DNA from: Flavobacterium potami
GTDB lineage: Bacteria > Bacteroidota > Bacteroidia > Flavobacteriales > Flavobacteriaceae
Direction of reading: 5' to 3'
DNA length: 64,000 nt
Assembly: GCF_020026915.1 (NCBI RefSeq)
Contig: NZ_JAINUY010000004.1
Coordinates: 1 to 64,000 of the forward strand
The position numbers and the translations under genes are program-made. The notes under the pieces are model-generated. The model was not told the DNA's origin, ran no database searches, and was given only the letters and a program-made list of their open reading frames with translations. This document shows, in pieces, positions 25,314 through 35,182 of this stretch. Numbering within the stretch: position 1 is the stretch's first letter; the number at the start of each line of letters is the position of its first letter.

Positions 25314-26189
25314 CTAAGATTTTGGAACTAAATGATAAATCAAATAATCATTATCTGCTCGTATTGCAATAAAACATAAACTGTTATCTGTCAATTCAAC
25401 AATCTTTACATTAGTAAAACTGAATGACGGACTAAAGTAACTTGGTTCATTTGGATGAAGCATTTCTGTTCCTCCATTGAATGAGATTCTATCATTTGTT
25501 TCACCAGTTGTCAAACTAAAATTGAATGTTCCTGTTTTTGTTGTTTTAGCTGTGCTTCCTAATGTTGGATTGGTTTGCGTTACCGAAACATTATAACCTC
25601 CATTAAGATTAAAAGTAATTTCTCCCCAATCTTTATTTTCCAAACCAGCCCAAGAAATATCAGTAAGATTTGGCCACCATCCTGGACCGCTTACTGCTCT
25701 ATTTACATAACTTGGCGTGTTTCCAATAAATTCTAATGGAGCCGTCATGTACAATACCCAAGTTTTTCCAGCTTGTCCGTTGGTTAATTTTTCCCATCTT
25801 GGATCACTGAAGAAAGCATCGTCATTTTCTGGAACCTCAATTGTTACTGGTGCAGCTTCAACAGAACCTCCGCGTACGAAAGCTGTGTAAAAAACAGTGT
25901 ATTTTCCAGCAAAAGGAAAAGTTACCTTATCATCACTTTTGTTCGAATGTCCCAGCTCATTTCCGTTACCATCAACATATCTCCAAAATGGAATTACTGT
26001 TGGGTCATCATTCTTTAAAACTACTTCATTCTTTTTTGCCGTGTTTTGTGTTATAGAAAACTTAAGTGTTTCTGGTGTCTGTGTTACTTCTGGCAAGCTT
26101 TCACGATCTTCAACAGGCTCGCAAGAGAATAAAAACGAACTGATTGTTACAGCCGCTAATACTATATATAATATACGTTTCATAATCAA
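25314..26189 (-). CDS. Surface glycan-binding lipoprotein (SusE/SusF position)
   Basis: A 291-residue lipoprotein: a hydrophobic N-terminus (MIMKRILYIVLAAVTISSFL) and lipobox FSCEPVED. After a linker there is a PKD/Ig-like domain (about 50-125; VTFPFAGKYTVFYTAFVRGG), then a C-terminal domain rich in Trp, Asn and Gly (GPGWWPNLTDISWAG) ending NDYLIYHLVPKS. The position directly after susD, 12 nt away, is that of surface glycan-binding proteins. It has no catalytic motif. The Met at residue 3 is an equally good start. Glycan specificity cannot be read, but the exposed Trp-rich segments are plausible binding platforms. Confidence 0.8.
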   Translation of the reverse strand: MIMKRILYIVLAAVTISSFLFSCEPVEDRESLPEVTQTPETLKFSITQNTAKKNEVVLKNDDPTVIPFWRYVDGNGNELGHSNKSDDKVTFPFAGKYTVFYTAFVRGGSVEAAPVTIEVPENDDAFFSDPRWEKLTNGQAGKTWVLYMTAPLEFIGNTPSYVNRAVSGPGWWPNLTDISWAGLENKDWGEITFNLNGGYNVSVTQTNPTLGSTAKTTKTGTFNFSLTTGETNDRISFNGGTEMLHPNEPSYFSPSFSFTNVKIVELTDNSLCFIAIRADNDYLIYHLVPKS

Positions 26190-26201
26190 TTAGTTTAAAT
26201 A

Positions 26202-27791
26202 TTAATTCCAACCTGGATTTTGCTGAATAGTACCATTTGAAAGTACGATCTGCGATTGTGGTAAAGCAAACCAACCTAGAGTTTCTGGTCTAAAAGTCAC
26301 ATTAAATTGAGAATCTCCTGTATTGTTATCAATAGCAGATTTCATTACTCCCATTCCTTGTCTGATTAAGTCAAAATAACGTAATCCTTCTAATGCTAAC
26401 TCTAAACGGCGCTCTTCCATAATATTCGTTTTATTTGCTGTAACTCTGTGAGCAGCATCTTTAAAAGCACGATCACGAACTCTGTCTAAATTTGTTTGAG
26501 CTAAACCTGCGTTTGCGTCTAAATTCAATTCGGCAGCCATTAACAGAACATCTGCAAAACGAATAATAGCATAATCTTGGTAGTTGTCAATTTGAAAGTT
26601 TCCTCCGTTTGCTTCTACAACAGCTGTTCCTGCTGCATTGGTAATTGGACAGTATTTTTTCCAAGAATATCCAGTGTACTGGCGTTGTTCTCTTGTCTGT
26701 GCATCAAAACTTAATCCTTCTCCAACGTAATCAATAAACGAGGCTTTTCTTCTGGTATCGGCAAGATCATATGCGGCAACCAATTTCGGGTTTACGGTTG
26801 CTCCTCCCCATCCTGTTGCATATCTTCCGATTGCTCCTCCACGTGGTGCAATGTTTACCTGGAAACGGTTTCCTTCATGAAGATCCCAGTTTCCTTTTCC
26901 AGAACCGTTAAAACGAACTGCCCAAACCATTTCTGTATTGTCTTCTCCAACGAAGTTTTCTAAAGAAGCCGCCAGCCAAAGATTAGCAAAATCAGGAACT
27001 AAATCATGACCACTATTCGCTACTACATCATTGATGTAAGTTGTTGCCTGCGCTTTTGTAATTACTCCTGCTAAATCTGTTTTGTTGTAAGCTCCGGTGT
27101 AAAACAAGAAAGTTCTAGCCAAATACGCTTCTGCAGCCCATTTTGTAATACGTCCGAAGTTTGCATTTCCTGCTTTTGAATAATTGTCATTGCTTAAGTT
27201 ATCTGCAGCAAATTTCAAATCATTAGCAATTAAAGCATATGTAACTTCTGGTGCTTGTCTTGGCAATTGGAATTCGCTTGTTGTAACCGTATGATCCAAC
27301 GGAACAATATCACCAAACATTTTTGCTGCCTGAAAGTGAAAGTGTGCTCTTAAGAAACGAGCTTCTGCTTCGTAACGCGTTTTCAAAGCAACATCTGTTC
27401 CCCAGTTTACTTTGTCTAAGTTTTCTAACAAAATGTTCGCTCTGTAAATTCCAAGATAAGAATTTGTCCATGTTAGAGCGTTCATATCTTTATCGGTAGT
27501 GTACTGAAAGCGATCCCATTGCAAATCTACAGTTGGATCTGCAAGACCAAATCCGCCGAAGCAGTTGTCAGATGCTTGCTCGCTTACAATCAATTGCGTA
27601 CCATAAGCTTCTCTTTGCAATACGTCATAAACAGCAACCAAACCTTCAAAAGCGTCAGATGGAGTTTTATAAAAATTCTCCGTTACTTTATCTGTATATG
27701 GCTCGTTTTCTAAAAAATCCTCCGAACAAGAACCTAAAACAAGAAGGCTTGAAAGGGCAAATAATTTTATATATGTTTTCATCGTTTTCAA
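26202..27791 (-). CDS. SusD/RagB family glycan-binding outer-membrane lipoprotein
   Basis: A 529-residue lipoprotein (KTYIKLFALSSLLVLGSC) with the family opening SEDFLENEPYTDKVTENFYK and the TPR-like helices that pack on SusC (YEAEARFLRAHFHFQAAKMF). The C-terminal RagB signature region is present (NIMEERRLELALEGLRYFDL, then QNPGWN at the end). It caps the SusC transporter at the cell surface and hands oligosaccharides to it. Its ATG lies 3 nt after the susC stop, so translation is probably coupled. Met1 and Met4 are both possible starts. Confidence 0.95.
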   Translation of the reverse strand: MKTMKTYIKLFALSSLLVLGSCSEDFLENEPYTDKVTENFYKTPSDAFEGLVAVYDVLQREAYGTQLIVSEQASDNCFGGFGLADPTVDLQWDRFQYTTDKDMNALTWTNSYLGIYRANILLENLDKVNWGTDVALKTRYEAEARFLRAHFHFQAAKMFGDIVPLDHTVTTSEFQLPRQAPEVTYALIANDLKFAADNLSNDNYSKAGNANFGRITKWAAEAYLARTFLFYTGAYNKTDLAGVITKAQATTYINDVVANSGHDLVPDFANLWLAASLENFVGEDNTEMVWAVRFNGSGKGNWDLHEGNRFQVNIAPRGGAIGRYATGWGGATVNPKLVAAYDLADTRRKASFIDYVGEGLSFDAQTREQRQYTGYSWKKYCPITNAAGTAVVEANGGNFQIDNYQDYAIIRFADVLLMAAELNLDANAGLAQTNLDRVRDRAFKDAAHRVTANKTNIMEERRLELALEGLRYFDLIRQGMGVMKSAIDNNTGDSQFNVTFRPETLGWFALPQSQIVLSNGTIQQNPGWN

Positions 27792-27794
27792 AAA

Positions 27795-30700
27795 TTAAAA
27801 GTTAACATTTAGACCCATCATGTAGGTTCTTGGCTGTGGGTAATATCCAACATCGATTCCTTTTGCCCAAGACTGATTTACGTTTCCGAAACCAATCTCC
27901 GGATCCATTCCTTTGTATTTCGTGAAAGTATAAATGTTATTTCCTGCCACGTACAATCTGAATTTAGAGAAGAATTTCAATTTGTCTGTCAACTTTGTTA
28001 AATCACATCCAATTGTAGCATTTTTAATTCTGAAGAAATCTGAATCCTGAATATACAAATCAGAGAATTTAGTGTAGTTACCATTATCATCTGTTCCATA
28101 AGTTACTCTTGGAATTCTGTTTGAGGTTCCTTCACTTGTCCATCTGTTCAATACATCTGTAGTATTGTTTGTGTAAGCACGAGTATAATCGTGAATACCA
28201 AAAACGTTTTGTCCTCCGGCAGTACCATATGTATTAATAGTGATATCAAACGCTTTATAAGATAAATCTAAATTGATACCATAGGTGATATCCGGATTCG
28301 GATTACCTACTTGTGTTTTATCATTAGCATCAATTTTTCCGTCACCATTTAAATCCACGAAACGAACATCTCCAGGTTGAGCACTTGGCTGAACACCTGC
28401 TGCAACTTCAGCTGCATTTTGGAAAATTCCGTCTGTTTTTAATCCGTAGAAATAGCCCATTGGTTTTCCAACTTCAACACGGTTCATCTCATCTAAACCT
28501 TGGAATAATACATTTGATTCTCCGTGAATGATTCCTTCGCTGTTTGCAATTCTCAACACTTCATTTTCGTTACGCGAAAGATTTGCATTAATTCCGAAAT
28601 TCCAGTCTTTTCCGAAACGTGTACGGTAAGCCAACCCAATTTCAAAACCTTTGTTGCTAACGTCTCCACCATTAATATAAGGCGCAGTTGCTCCGGCATA
28701 GGTCGGAATCGACGCTAATACCAACCAGTCTTTGGTTTTCTTATCGTAATAATCGAAAGTTAAAGTGAAGTTGGTAAATAATGTAGCATCAAAACCTAAA
28801 TCCAATTGTTCAGAAGTTTCCCATTTTAAGTTACGGTTTGCCAATTGATCAGGACTTGAACCTACTAATAAAGTTTCGTCGCCAGTTCCGAAATGATAGG
28901 TTTTGTCTGTTGAATTTACAGTTGACAAATAAGCAAATCTTCTACCAAATTGGTCGTTACCATTTTGTCCCCAGCTTGCTCTAAATTTGAAACTATTTAA
29001 AACTTTATTTTCTTTAAAGAAAGCTTCTTTGTCTAAATTCCATCCTGCAGAGAACGAAGGGAAAATAGCGTATTTGTTATCTGGGCCAAATTCTGATGAA
29101 CCGTCACGACGAACTGTTGCAGAGAATAAGTATTTATTGTTGTAATCGTACAATAAACGTCCGAAATAAGATTGAATCGCATAATCTTTACGATTTCCTT
29201 TTACCACATTCGAAGTCGGATCTTTTGCATTATCCAAATACGCATGTTCGAAATCATCAAAAATTAAGTTTCTTCCTTGGCCTTCCATATAATCTGACGT
29301 ATTCTTTTTAGCAGAAGTACCTACTAAAACATCAAAATTATGAGAAGAAGCAAGATTGAATTTGTATTGAAGAGTGTTTTCAAAAATCCATCCCGTAGAT
29401 TTAGTAGCACTCTGAGTCACACTAGAAACGGTATTATTATCGTTTGAAGAAAGAGAGTAAACTGGTCTGAAAGCGCGGTAGTTGCTATCTGTCATATCAA
29501 CACCAAAACTTGTTCTGAAAGTAAGGTCTTTAATAACTTTCAATTCAGCAAAAATATTCCCAACATAACGATTGGTTTTCGTTTGATTGAAGTTGTTGTA
29601 GTATAAAGATCCAACTGGATTTGTTACGTCATTCGAAATAATGGAACGAGCAAAATTTCCATCTTCGTCATAAGCCTGATCGATTGGAGCAGCATTTAAG
29701 AAACTTCTAATCGCATTTCCATAAATACCATCATCTGCTACACCTTTAGATTTAATGTTGGATAAGGTAAAGTTTTCACCAATTTTCAAATATCCTTTAA
29801 TAACTTCAGAAGTAGAATTTACAGAAAACGTGATACGATCGTACTGAGATTGATTCGTAGAACCTCCAATCATACCATCTTGTCCGTAGTAAGACAAACC
29901 AGTGGCAATAGTAGATTTTTCGTCACCACCTGTAATCAAAAGAGAATGATTTTGTTTCATTGCTCCTTCGTAAAACAAATCTTTCTGCCAGTCATTGTTT
30001 GGAAATCCAGCAATTTGCTCTTTTGTATACAATGGCGCATAACCAGAGTTTACACGAGCTTCGTTAATAATTGTGGTATATTCTTGTGTGTTCATCAAAT
30101 CCAGTTTTTTAGCAATCTGCTGAAAACCTGTGTATGAACTAAAAGATACATTCATTTTACCATCTTTTCCTTTTTTAGTCGTAACCAAAATAACTCCATT
30201 TGCCGCTCTTGCTCCATAGATAGAAGCTGCAGAAGCATCTTTTAGAATATCCATCCTTTCAATTACCGAAGGATCCAGATATCCGATTCCGTTATCTACT
30301 ACCACACCATCTACAACATAAAGAGGATCACTGTTTCCAGCTGTACCTGCACCACGAATATTTACCACCATATTCGCTCCCGGCTGACCAGAAGAAGAAG
30401 TTACCGAAACCCCAGAAGCCTGACCTTGCAAAGCATTTACAACATCTAGACTCGCTACTTGCTGAATGTCTTTTCCAGACACCAAAGAGGTTGCCGCAGT
30501 ATTAACTTTCTTCTTTTGAGTACCGTAACCAATTACTACAATTTCTTTAAGTTCTGCTGTTTCTGGACTCAAAACCACGTTTACTGTTTTTTGAGTTCCA
30601 ACCGTAATATTCTGAGTTTTGAAACCCACAAAACTCACCACTAAAACATCTCCTGTTTTAGCTTCTACTTTATATTTTCCATCAAAATCGGTAACAGTAC

Positions 30701-30884
30701 TCGATTTTGTTCCCTGTACTTGTACAGTTGCTCCGGGAACTCCAAATCCGTCTTCGGCAGAAGTGATTGTTCCACTTACAGTTTTAGATTCTTGTGCAAA
30801 TCCAAACTGCATCATAAATACGCTAAGCAGCACCGTCATAAAATACGACAGCTTTGTTGTTTTAATACAATTTTTGCTTTTCAT
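27795..30884 (-). CDS. SusC/RagA TonB-dependent outer-membrane transporter
   Basis: A 1029-residue protein, normal for the family. After the signal peptide (ends near QFGFAQ) come a carboxypeptidase-regulatory-like domain (about 35-110; VSGTITSAEDGFGVPGATVQ), the TonB box region (LKEIVVIGYGTQKKK), the plug domain (VNIRGAGTAGNSDPLYVVDG, DASAASIYGARAANGVILVT) and a beta-barrel ending in TYMMGLNVNF. It imports oligosaccharides across the outer membrane using TonB energy. It is the first gene of the 23.5-kb locus, so its upstream 630-bp region should hold the main promoter and operator. Confidence 0.96.
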   Translation of the reverse strand: MKSKNCIKTTKLSYFMTVLLSVFMMQFGFAQESKTVSGTITSAEDGFGVPGATVQVQGTKSSTVTDFDGKYKVEAKTGDVLVVSFVGFKTQNITVGTQKTVNVVLSPETAELKEIVVIGYGTQKKKVNTAATSLVSGKDIQQVASLDVVNALQGQASGVSVTSSSGQPGANMVVNIRGAGTAGNSDPLYVVDGVVVDNGIGYLDPSVIERMDILKDASAASIYGARAANGVILVTTKKGKDGKMNVSFSSYTGFQQIAKKLDLMNTQEYTTIINEARVNSGYAPLYTKEQIAGFPNNDWQKDLFYEGAMKQNHSLLITGGDEKSTIATGLSYYGQDGMIGGSTNQSQYDRITFSVNSTSEVIKGYLKIGENFTLSNIKSKGVADDGIYGNAIRSFLNAAPIDQAYDEDGNFARSIISNDVTNPVGSLYYNNFNQTKTNRYVGNIFAELKVIKDLTFRTSFGVDMTDSNYRAFRPVYSLSSNDNNTVSSVTQSATKSTGWIFENTLQYKFNLASSHNFDVLVGTSAKKNTSDYMEGQGRNLIFDDFEHAYLDNAKDPTSNVVKGNRKDYAIQSYFGRLLYDYNNKYLFSATVRRDGSSEFGPDNKYAIFPSFSAGWNLDKEAFFKENKVLNSFKFRASWGQNGNDQFGRRFAYLSTVNSTDKTYHFGTGDETLLVGSSPDQLANRNLKWETSEQLDLGFDATLFTNFTLTFDYYDKKTKDWLVLASIPTYAGATAPYINGGDVSNKGFEIGLAYRTRFGKDWNFGINANLSRNENEVLRIANSEGIIHGESNVLFQGLDEMNRVEVGKPMGYFYGLKTDGIFQNAAEVAAGVQPSAQPGDVRFVDLNGDGKIDANDKTQVGNPNPDITYGINLDLSYKAFDITINTYGTAGGQNVFGIHDYTRAYTNNTTDVLNRWTSEGTSNRIPRVTYGTDDNGNYTKFSDLYIQDSDFFRIKNATIGCDLTKLTDKLKFFSKFRLYVAGNNIYTFTKYKGMDPEIGFGNVNQSWAKGIDVGYYPQPRTYMMGLNVNF

Positions 30885-31168
30885 AATAAGAATTGATTAA
30901 GTTTAAGTTATAGTTAGTAATTTCTACCCTAAGAGAAACTCCGGAAAAATTCCCAAGCAGGTCATGCCAAAAATGAGGGCCTGAATCTCATTTCCAACAT
31001 TTAGTACTTGCTGACTATAAGCAGATGTTTCTTTATTTTTTAAAACATCTAAATCAATTCTTTTTGCATTTTTTAATGATGATTATTTCATCAAAAAAGC
31101 TATTTCAATCAATTTTCAAAAAAACAATTGTGGTAAGTTTAAGTTAAGTTGTAGTTTTGTCTTTTTTA

Positions 31169-31206
31169 CTTATGGTCAATTTGAATTTATCTTATGGTAA
31201 ATTTGA
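31169..31206. promoter_or_regulatory. Direct-repeat operator candidate between susC and the Nudix regulators
   Basis: CTTATGGTCAATTTGA (31169-31184) and CTTATGGTAAATTTGA (31191-31206) differ at one base and are spaced 22 bp start to start, two helical turns, so two regulator molecules could bind one DNA face. They lie 285 bp from the susC start and 310 bp from the first regulator's start. The rest of this 630-bp gap is AT-rich with no coding potential that I can see. Confidence 0.5.
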
Positions 31207-31515
31207 CTACAAGTGTAAAACAATTTTCTATATTAACAAAATATTAGGCTTAATTTTTTTCTATTCTGATAAATTCTATTTCATTTTTATGAATGTTATA
31301 AAAATCAAATTAGATTTAAAATAAAAAATATAGAAAAAACAACGTTTTATAAAATTGACAATCAACTATTTAAGAATCCTTTAAAAAAAAGACCATTTCT
31401 GAACGATTTATAATTACCTGATTATCAAAATTTTGTTTCGTTAAAAAAATATAAAGCTTTCAAAGAAGCCTCTTAATCATTTAATTTATTTAATTTGTCA
31501 AAATTTATCTCGAGT

Positions 31516-32232
31516 ATGATTGAAAATGTAGACGACAAACCTGCACCAAAAAATGAACACAGCGCCATGAATGCCATCACAATTGACTGTGTGATTTTTG
31601 GTTTTGATCAGGGAAGTCTTGAGGTACTTTTAGTACAGCACGGCGAAGGTATCAGCAAAGGAAAATGGGGTCTTCCAGGAGGATGGATTTACAAGAAGGA
31701 AAGCACCGACGCAGCTGCCCATCGTTTATTGCATGAACTTACAAGCCTTGAAGATATTTATTTAGAACAGCTGAAAGCATTTGGAGATCCCGATCGCTTT
31801 CCGCTTCGACGTGTTATCACTATTGGATATTATGCACTTGTAAAAAGAGAAGATTACAATATTAAGGCAGGTTTTACAGCTTCGGATGCGAAATGGTATA
31901 AAATCAGTGAAATTCCGGATTTGATTTACGATCACAACGAAATTTTAGATTATAGTATAAAACACCTAAGAAGCAAAGTTCGCCAAACACCAATTGGTTT
32001 TAACTTATTGCCAGAAAAATTTACTTTATTGCAATTGATGCATTTGTATGGAGAAATTTTAGGGATTGAGATGGACAAACCCAATTTTAGAAGAAAAATT
32101 CTTCACATGAAATTATTGGTCGCTTTAGACGAAAAACAACAGGATGTCTCGCACAGAGCGGCACAATTGTACAAATTTGATCCCGAAATTTATACCAAAT
32201 TAACCGAAAAAGGATTCAATTTCGAATTTTGA
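31516..32232 (+). CDS. Nudix-like winged-helix regulator, copy 1
   Basis: A 238-residue protein. I use the ATG at 31516 rather than a TTG seven codons upstream. The N-terminal half is a Nudix fold (ITIDCVIFGFDQGSLEVLLV, GKWGLPGGW), but the catalytic box is broken: G-x5-E is followed by HRLLHELTSL where hydrolases have REUxEExGU, so it should bind but not cut a ligand. The C-terminal half (TPIGFNLLPEKFTLLQLMHL, NFRRKILHMKLL) is the winged helix of the NrtR/AraR family. AraR of Bacteroides, of this type, senses a sugar. It faces the locus divergently and is probably its regulator. Confidence 0.88.
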   Translation: MIENVDDKPAPKNEHSAMNAITIDCVIFGFDQGSLEVLLVQHGEGISKGKWGLPGGWIYKKESTDAAAHRLLHELTSLEDIYLEQLKAFGDPDRFPLRRVITIGYYALVKREDYNIKAGFTASDAKWYKISEIPDLIYDHNEILDYSIKHLRSKVRQTPIGFNLLPEKFTLLQLMHLYGEILGIEMDKPNFRRKILHMKLLVALDEKQQDVSHRAAQLYKFDPEIYTKLTEKGFNFEF

Positions 32233-32291
32233 TTTTCGTCTAAAATAAATTTAAAAAAGCACTTTTTACACTTCGAAACAACACAACAAAA

Positions 32292-32993
32292 TTGACAGAC
32301 ACAACTACTCAACATAACAAACCTGCCGTAGACGGAATCACAATTGACTGCGTTTTCTTCGGCTTCAATAAAGAAAGCCTCGAAGTGCTTCTGGTGCAGC
32401 ATGCTCAAGGTGAAAGTAAAGGAAAATGGGGACTTCTTGGTGGATGGCTTCAACTTGAAGAAAGTGCCGATGATGCCGCGCAGCGTATTTTGCAGGAACT
32501 TACAGGTCTTGAAGATATTTATCTGGAGCAGTTAAAGGCATTTACAAATCCGAAACGTGTTTTAGAAAGACGCGTTGTAACAATTGGCTATTATACTTTG
32601 GTTAACCGAGAAGATTATAACATTAAAGCCAGTTTAAAAGTTATTGAAGCCAAATGGTATAAAATCAATGAAATTCCAGATTTGATTTTTGACCACAATG
32701 AAATTCTCGATTTCAGCTTATTGCAATTAAGAAACCGTGTTCGTCAGGCACCGATTGGTTTTAATTTATTACCTGAAAAATTCACCTTATTGCAATTAAT
32801 GCATTTATATGAAGAAATTTTAGGAATCGAATTGGACAAGTCAAATTTCAGAAGAAAAATTCTTCACATGAAACTGCTCACAGCATTAGACGAAAAGCAA
32901 AAAGATGTTTCGCACAGGGCAGCCAAACTTTATAAATTTGATGCTGAAATGTACAAGAAATTAACAGAAAAAGGATTCAATTTTGAATTTTAG
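32292..32993 (+). CDS. Nudix-like winged-helix regulator, copy 2 (tandem paralogue)
   Basis: A 233-residue paralogue of the preceding gene, similar over its whole length and ending with the same LTEKGFNFEF tail. No ATG exists near the N-terminus, so the TTG at 32292 (TDTTTQHNKPAVDGITIDC) is taken as the start. The Nudix box is degenerate in the same way (AQRILQELTGL). Differences cluster in the ligand half (GLLGGWLQLEESADD against GLPGGWIYKKESTDA), while the winged helix is nearly unchanged, which suggests the same DNA site with a different or shifted ligand. It lies 59 nt after copy 1, probably in one transcript. Confidence 0.87.
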   Translation: MTDTTTQHNKPAVDGITIDCVFFGFNKESLEVLLVQHAQGESKGKWGLLGGWLQLEESADDAAQRILQELTGLEDIYLEQLKAFTNPKRVLERRVVTIGYYTLVNREDYNIKASLKVIEAKWYKINEIPDLIFDHNEILDFSLLQLRNRVRQAPIGFNLLPEKFTLLQLMHLYEEILGIELDKSNFRRKILHMKLLTALDEKQKDVSHRAAKLYKFDAEMYKKLTEKGFNFEF

Positions 32994-33058
32994 CCCTGTT
33001 TTTAATTCATTCCTATTAACTATCGAAGATCAGCATTCCAGAATCCAAAACTTTGCGC

Positions 33059-33066
33059 TATCTTTG
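33059..33066 (+). promoter_or_regulatory. Possible -7 box upstream of lepA
   Basis: TATCTTTG fits TAnnTTTG and is followed by GCGCC, the same context as the box before the CvpA-family gene. No good -33 TTTG is seen at the expected distance, so the call is tentative. The start codon is 90 nt downstream. Confidence 0.35.
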
Positions 33067-33156
33067 CGCCTTAATAACATGCTTTAAAGCAATTGCTTTA
33101 GTCTGTTTTAAACCCAAAAATACTTAAACTCGTTTTTAGAGAACTGATATATACAA

Positions 33157-34953
33157 ATGAAGAAGATACGTAATTTTTGCATTATTGCACACATTGACCA
33201 CGGTAAAAGTACATTGGCAGACCGATTACTAGCCGCAACGCAAACTGTGACAGCCCGTGAAGAAAAAGCGCAATTGCTTGACAACATGGACTTAGAGCGT
33301 GAGCGTGGAATTACCATTAAGAGTCATGCCATCCAGATGGAATACAAATACAAAGGCGAAGAATATATCTTAAACTTAATTGATACTCCTGGGCACGTTG
33401 ACTTTTCATACGAAGTTTCGAGATCGATCGCTGCCTGTGAAGGGGCGCTATTGATTGTTGATGCTGCACAAAGTATTCAAGCACAAACGATTTCAAATTT
33501 ATATTTAGCTCTTGAAAACGACTTGGAAATTATTCCAGTTTTAAACAAAGTCGATTTGCCAAGTGCTAATCCAGAAGAAGTTAGTGATGACATTATCGAT
33601 TTACTTGGGTGTAAATTAGAAGATATTATTCACGCATCTGGAAAAACTGGTTTTGGTGTAGAGAACATTCTTGCTGCCATTATCGAAAAAATTCCTGCTC
33701 CAAAAGGAAATCCAGAGGAGCCATTACAAGCTTTAATTTTTGACTCGGTTTACAATCCGTTTCGTGGAATTGAGGTAATCTTTAGAGTGGTAAACGGTGA
33801 AATCAAAAAAGGGCAGAAAATTAAATTCATGGCTACGGACAATGAATATTTTGCTGACGAAATTGGAACATTAAAATTAAATCAAGTTCCGAAAAATGTG
33901 GTTTCTGCCGGAGACGTAGGTTATTTGATTTCTGGAATTAAAGAAGCACGCGAAGTAAAAGTTGGTGATACGATTACAGATGCAAAAGTGCCAACAACCA
34001 ATATGATTACTGGTTTCGAAGATGTAAAACCAATGGTATTTGCTGGAATTTATCCTGTTGATACAGAAGATTATGAGGATTTACGTTCTTCAATGGAAAA
34101 ATTACAATTAAATGATGCTTCATTGGTTTTTAGTCCTGAAAGTTCTGCTGCTTTAGGTTTTGGTTTCCGTTGCGGATTCTTAGGAATGCTTCACATGGAA
34201 ATCATTCAGGAACGTCTAGAGCGTGAGTTCGATATGACTGTTATTACAACTGTTCCTAACGTTTCGTATTTGGCTTATACTAAAAAACATCCTGAAACGC
34301 CTTTAATTGTAAACAATCCATCAGATTTACCAGAGCCTTCAAAACTAGACAGAGTTGAAGAGCCGTTTATTAAAGCAACCATTATTACAAAAGCCGATTT
34401 CGTTGGAAACGTAATGAGTTTATGTATCGAAAAACGTGGTTTAATTACCAACCAAACCTACCTGACAACGGAAAGAGTTGAATTGAATTTTGATATGCCT
34501 TTGGCGGAAATTGTATTCGATTTCTACGATCGTTTAAAAACAGTTTCTAAAGGTTATGCTTCTTTCGATTATTCTCCAATCGGAATGAGAACTTCGAAAT
34601 TGGTGAAATTGGACGTTCTTTTGAATGCTCAGACTGTTGATGCACTTTCTGCATTGATTCACGAAGATAACGCTTACAACATCGGTAAAAAAATGACCGA
34701 AAAATTACGTGAACTTATCCCAAGACAGCAATTTGATATTCCGATTCAAGCTGCAATTGGAGCTAAGATTATTGCTCGTGAAACGATTAAAGCACTTCGT
34801 AAAGACGTTACCGCAAAATGTTACGGTGGAGATATTTCGCGTAAGCGTAAATTACTTGAAAAACAGAAAAAAGGTAAAAGACGTATGCGTCAAGTAGGAA
34901 ATGTTGAGATTCCGCAAGAAGCATTTATGGCTGTTTTGAAATTGAATGACTAG
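33157..34953 (+). CDS. lepA: Elongation factor 4 (LepA), ribosome back-translocase GTPase
   Basis: A 598-residue translational GTPase of standard length. The G1 motif AHIDHGKST is at the N-terminus, followed by [11 protein letters not shown] (switch I), [11 protein letters not shown] (G3) and NKVDLPSA (G4). The C-terminal domain unique to LepA is present ([20 protein letters not shown], ending [19 protein letters not shown]). LepA binds ribosomes and helps with stalled or mis-translocated complexes and ribosome assembly. It stands alone with its own terminator at 34998-35030. Confidence 0.98.
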   Translation: MKKIRNFCIIAHIDHGKSTLADRLLAATQTVTAREEKAQLLDNMDLERERGITIKSHAIQMEYKYKGEEYILNLIDTPGHVDFSYEVSRSIAACEGALLIVDAAQSIQAQTISNLYLALENDLEIIPVLNKVDLPSANPEEVSDDIIDLLGCKLEDIIHASGKTGFGVENILAAIIEKIPAPKGNPEEPLQALIFDSVYNPFRGIEVIFRVVNGEIKKGQKIKFMATDNEYFADEIGTLKLNQVPKNVVSAGDVGYLISGIKEAREVKVGDTITDAKVPTTNMITGFEDVKPMVFAGIYPVDTEDYEDLRSSMEKLQLNDASLVFSPESSAALGFGFRCGFLGMLHMEIIQERLEREFDMTVITTVPNVSYLAYTKKHPETPLIVNNPSDLPEPSKLDRVEEPFIKATIITKADFVGNVMSLCIEKRGLITNQTYLTTERVELNFDMPLAEIVFDFYDRLKTVSKGYASFDYSPIGMRTSKLVKLDVLLNAQTVDALSALIHEDNAYNIGKKMTEKLRELIPRQQFDIPIQAAIGAKIIARETIKALRKDVTAKCYGGDISRKRKLLEKQKKGKRRMRQVGNVEIPQEAFMAVLKLND

Positions 34954-34997
34954 ATCTTTTTTAAGAGAAAAGAAGAAAGATATAAGAATATAGACCT

Positions 34998-35030
34998 ACC
35001 CAACAACTATTCGTTGTTGGGTTTTTTATT
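34998..35030 (+). terminator. Intrinsic terminator of lepA
   Basis: ACCCAACAAC (34998-35007) pairs with GTTGTTGGGT (35013-35022) across a 5-nt loop, followed by TTTTTATT. Confidence 0.9.
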
Positions 35031-35182
35031 AATTTACATTCAATAATTAAAAAGATAAAACTTACAAATTTATCAAAATATTAACTTGATTAATTCAATT
35101 TTAACGCGATAAATCAAATTTTTGGTTTCTTATAACATTGAAAACTAATTTTAATCTTACAAACAATTAAATATGTAAGATT

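Noticed and set aside
31495-31515. TTG start seven codons upstream of Nudix regulator copy 1
   Set aside because: An ATG is available at 31516 and the extra residues do not align with copy 2.
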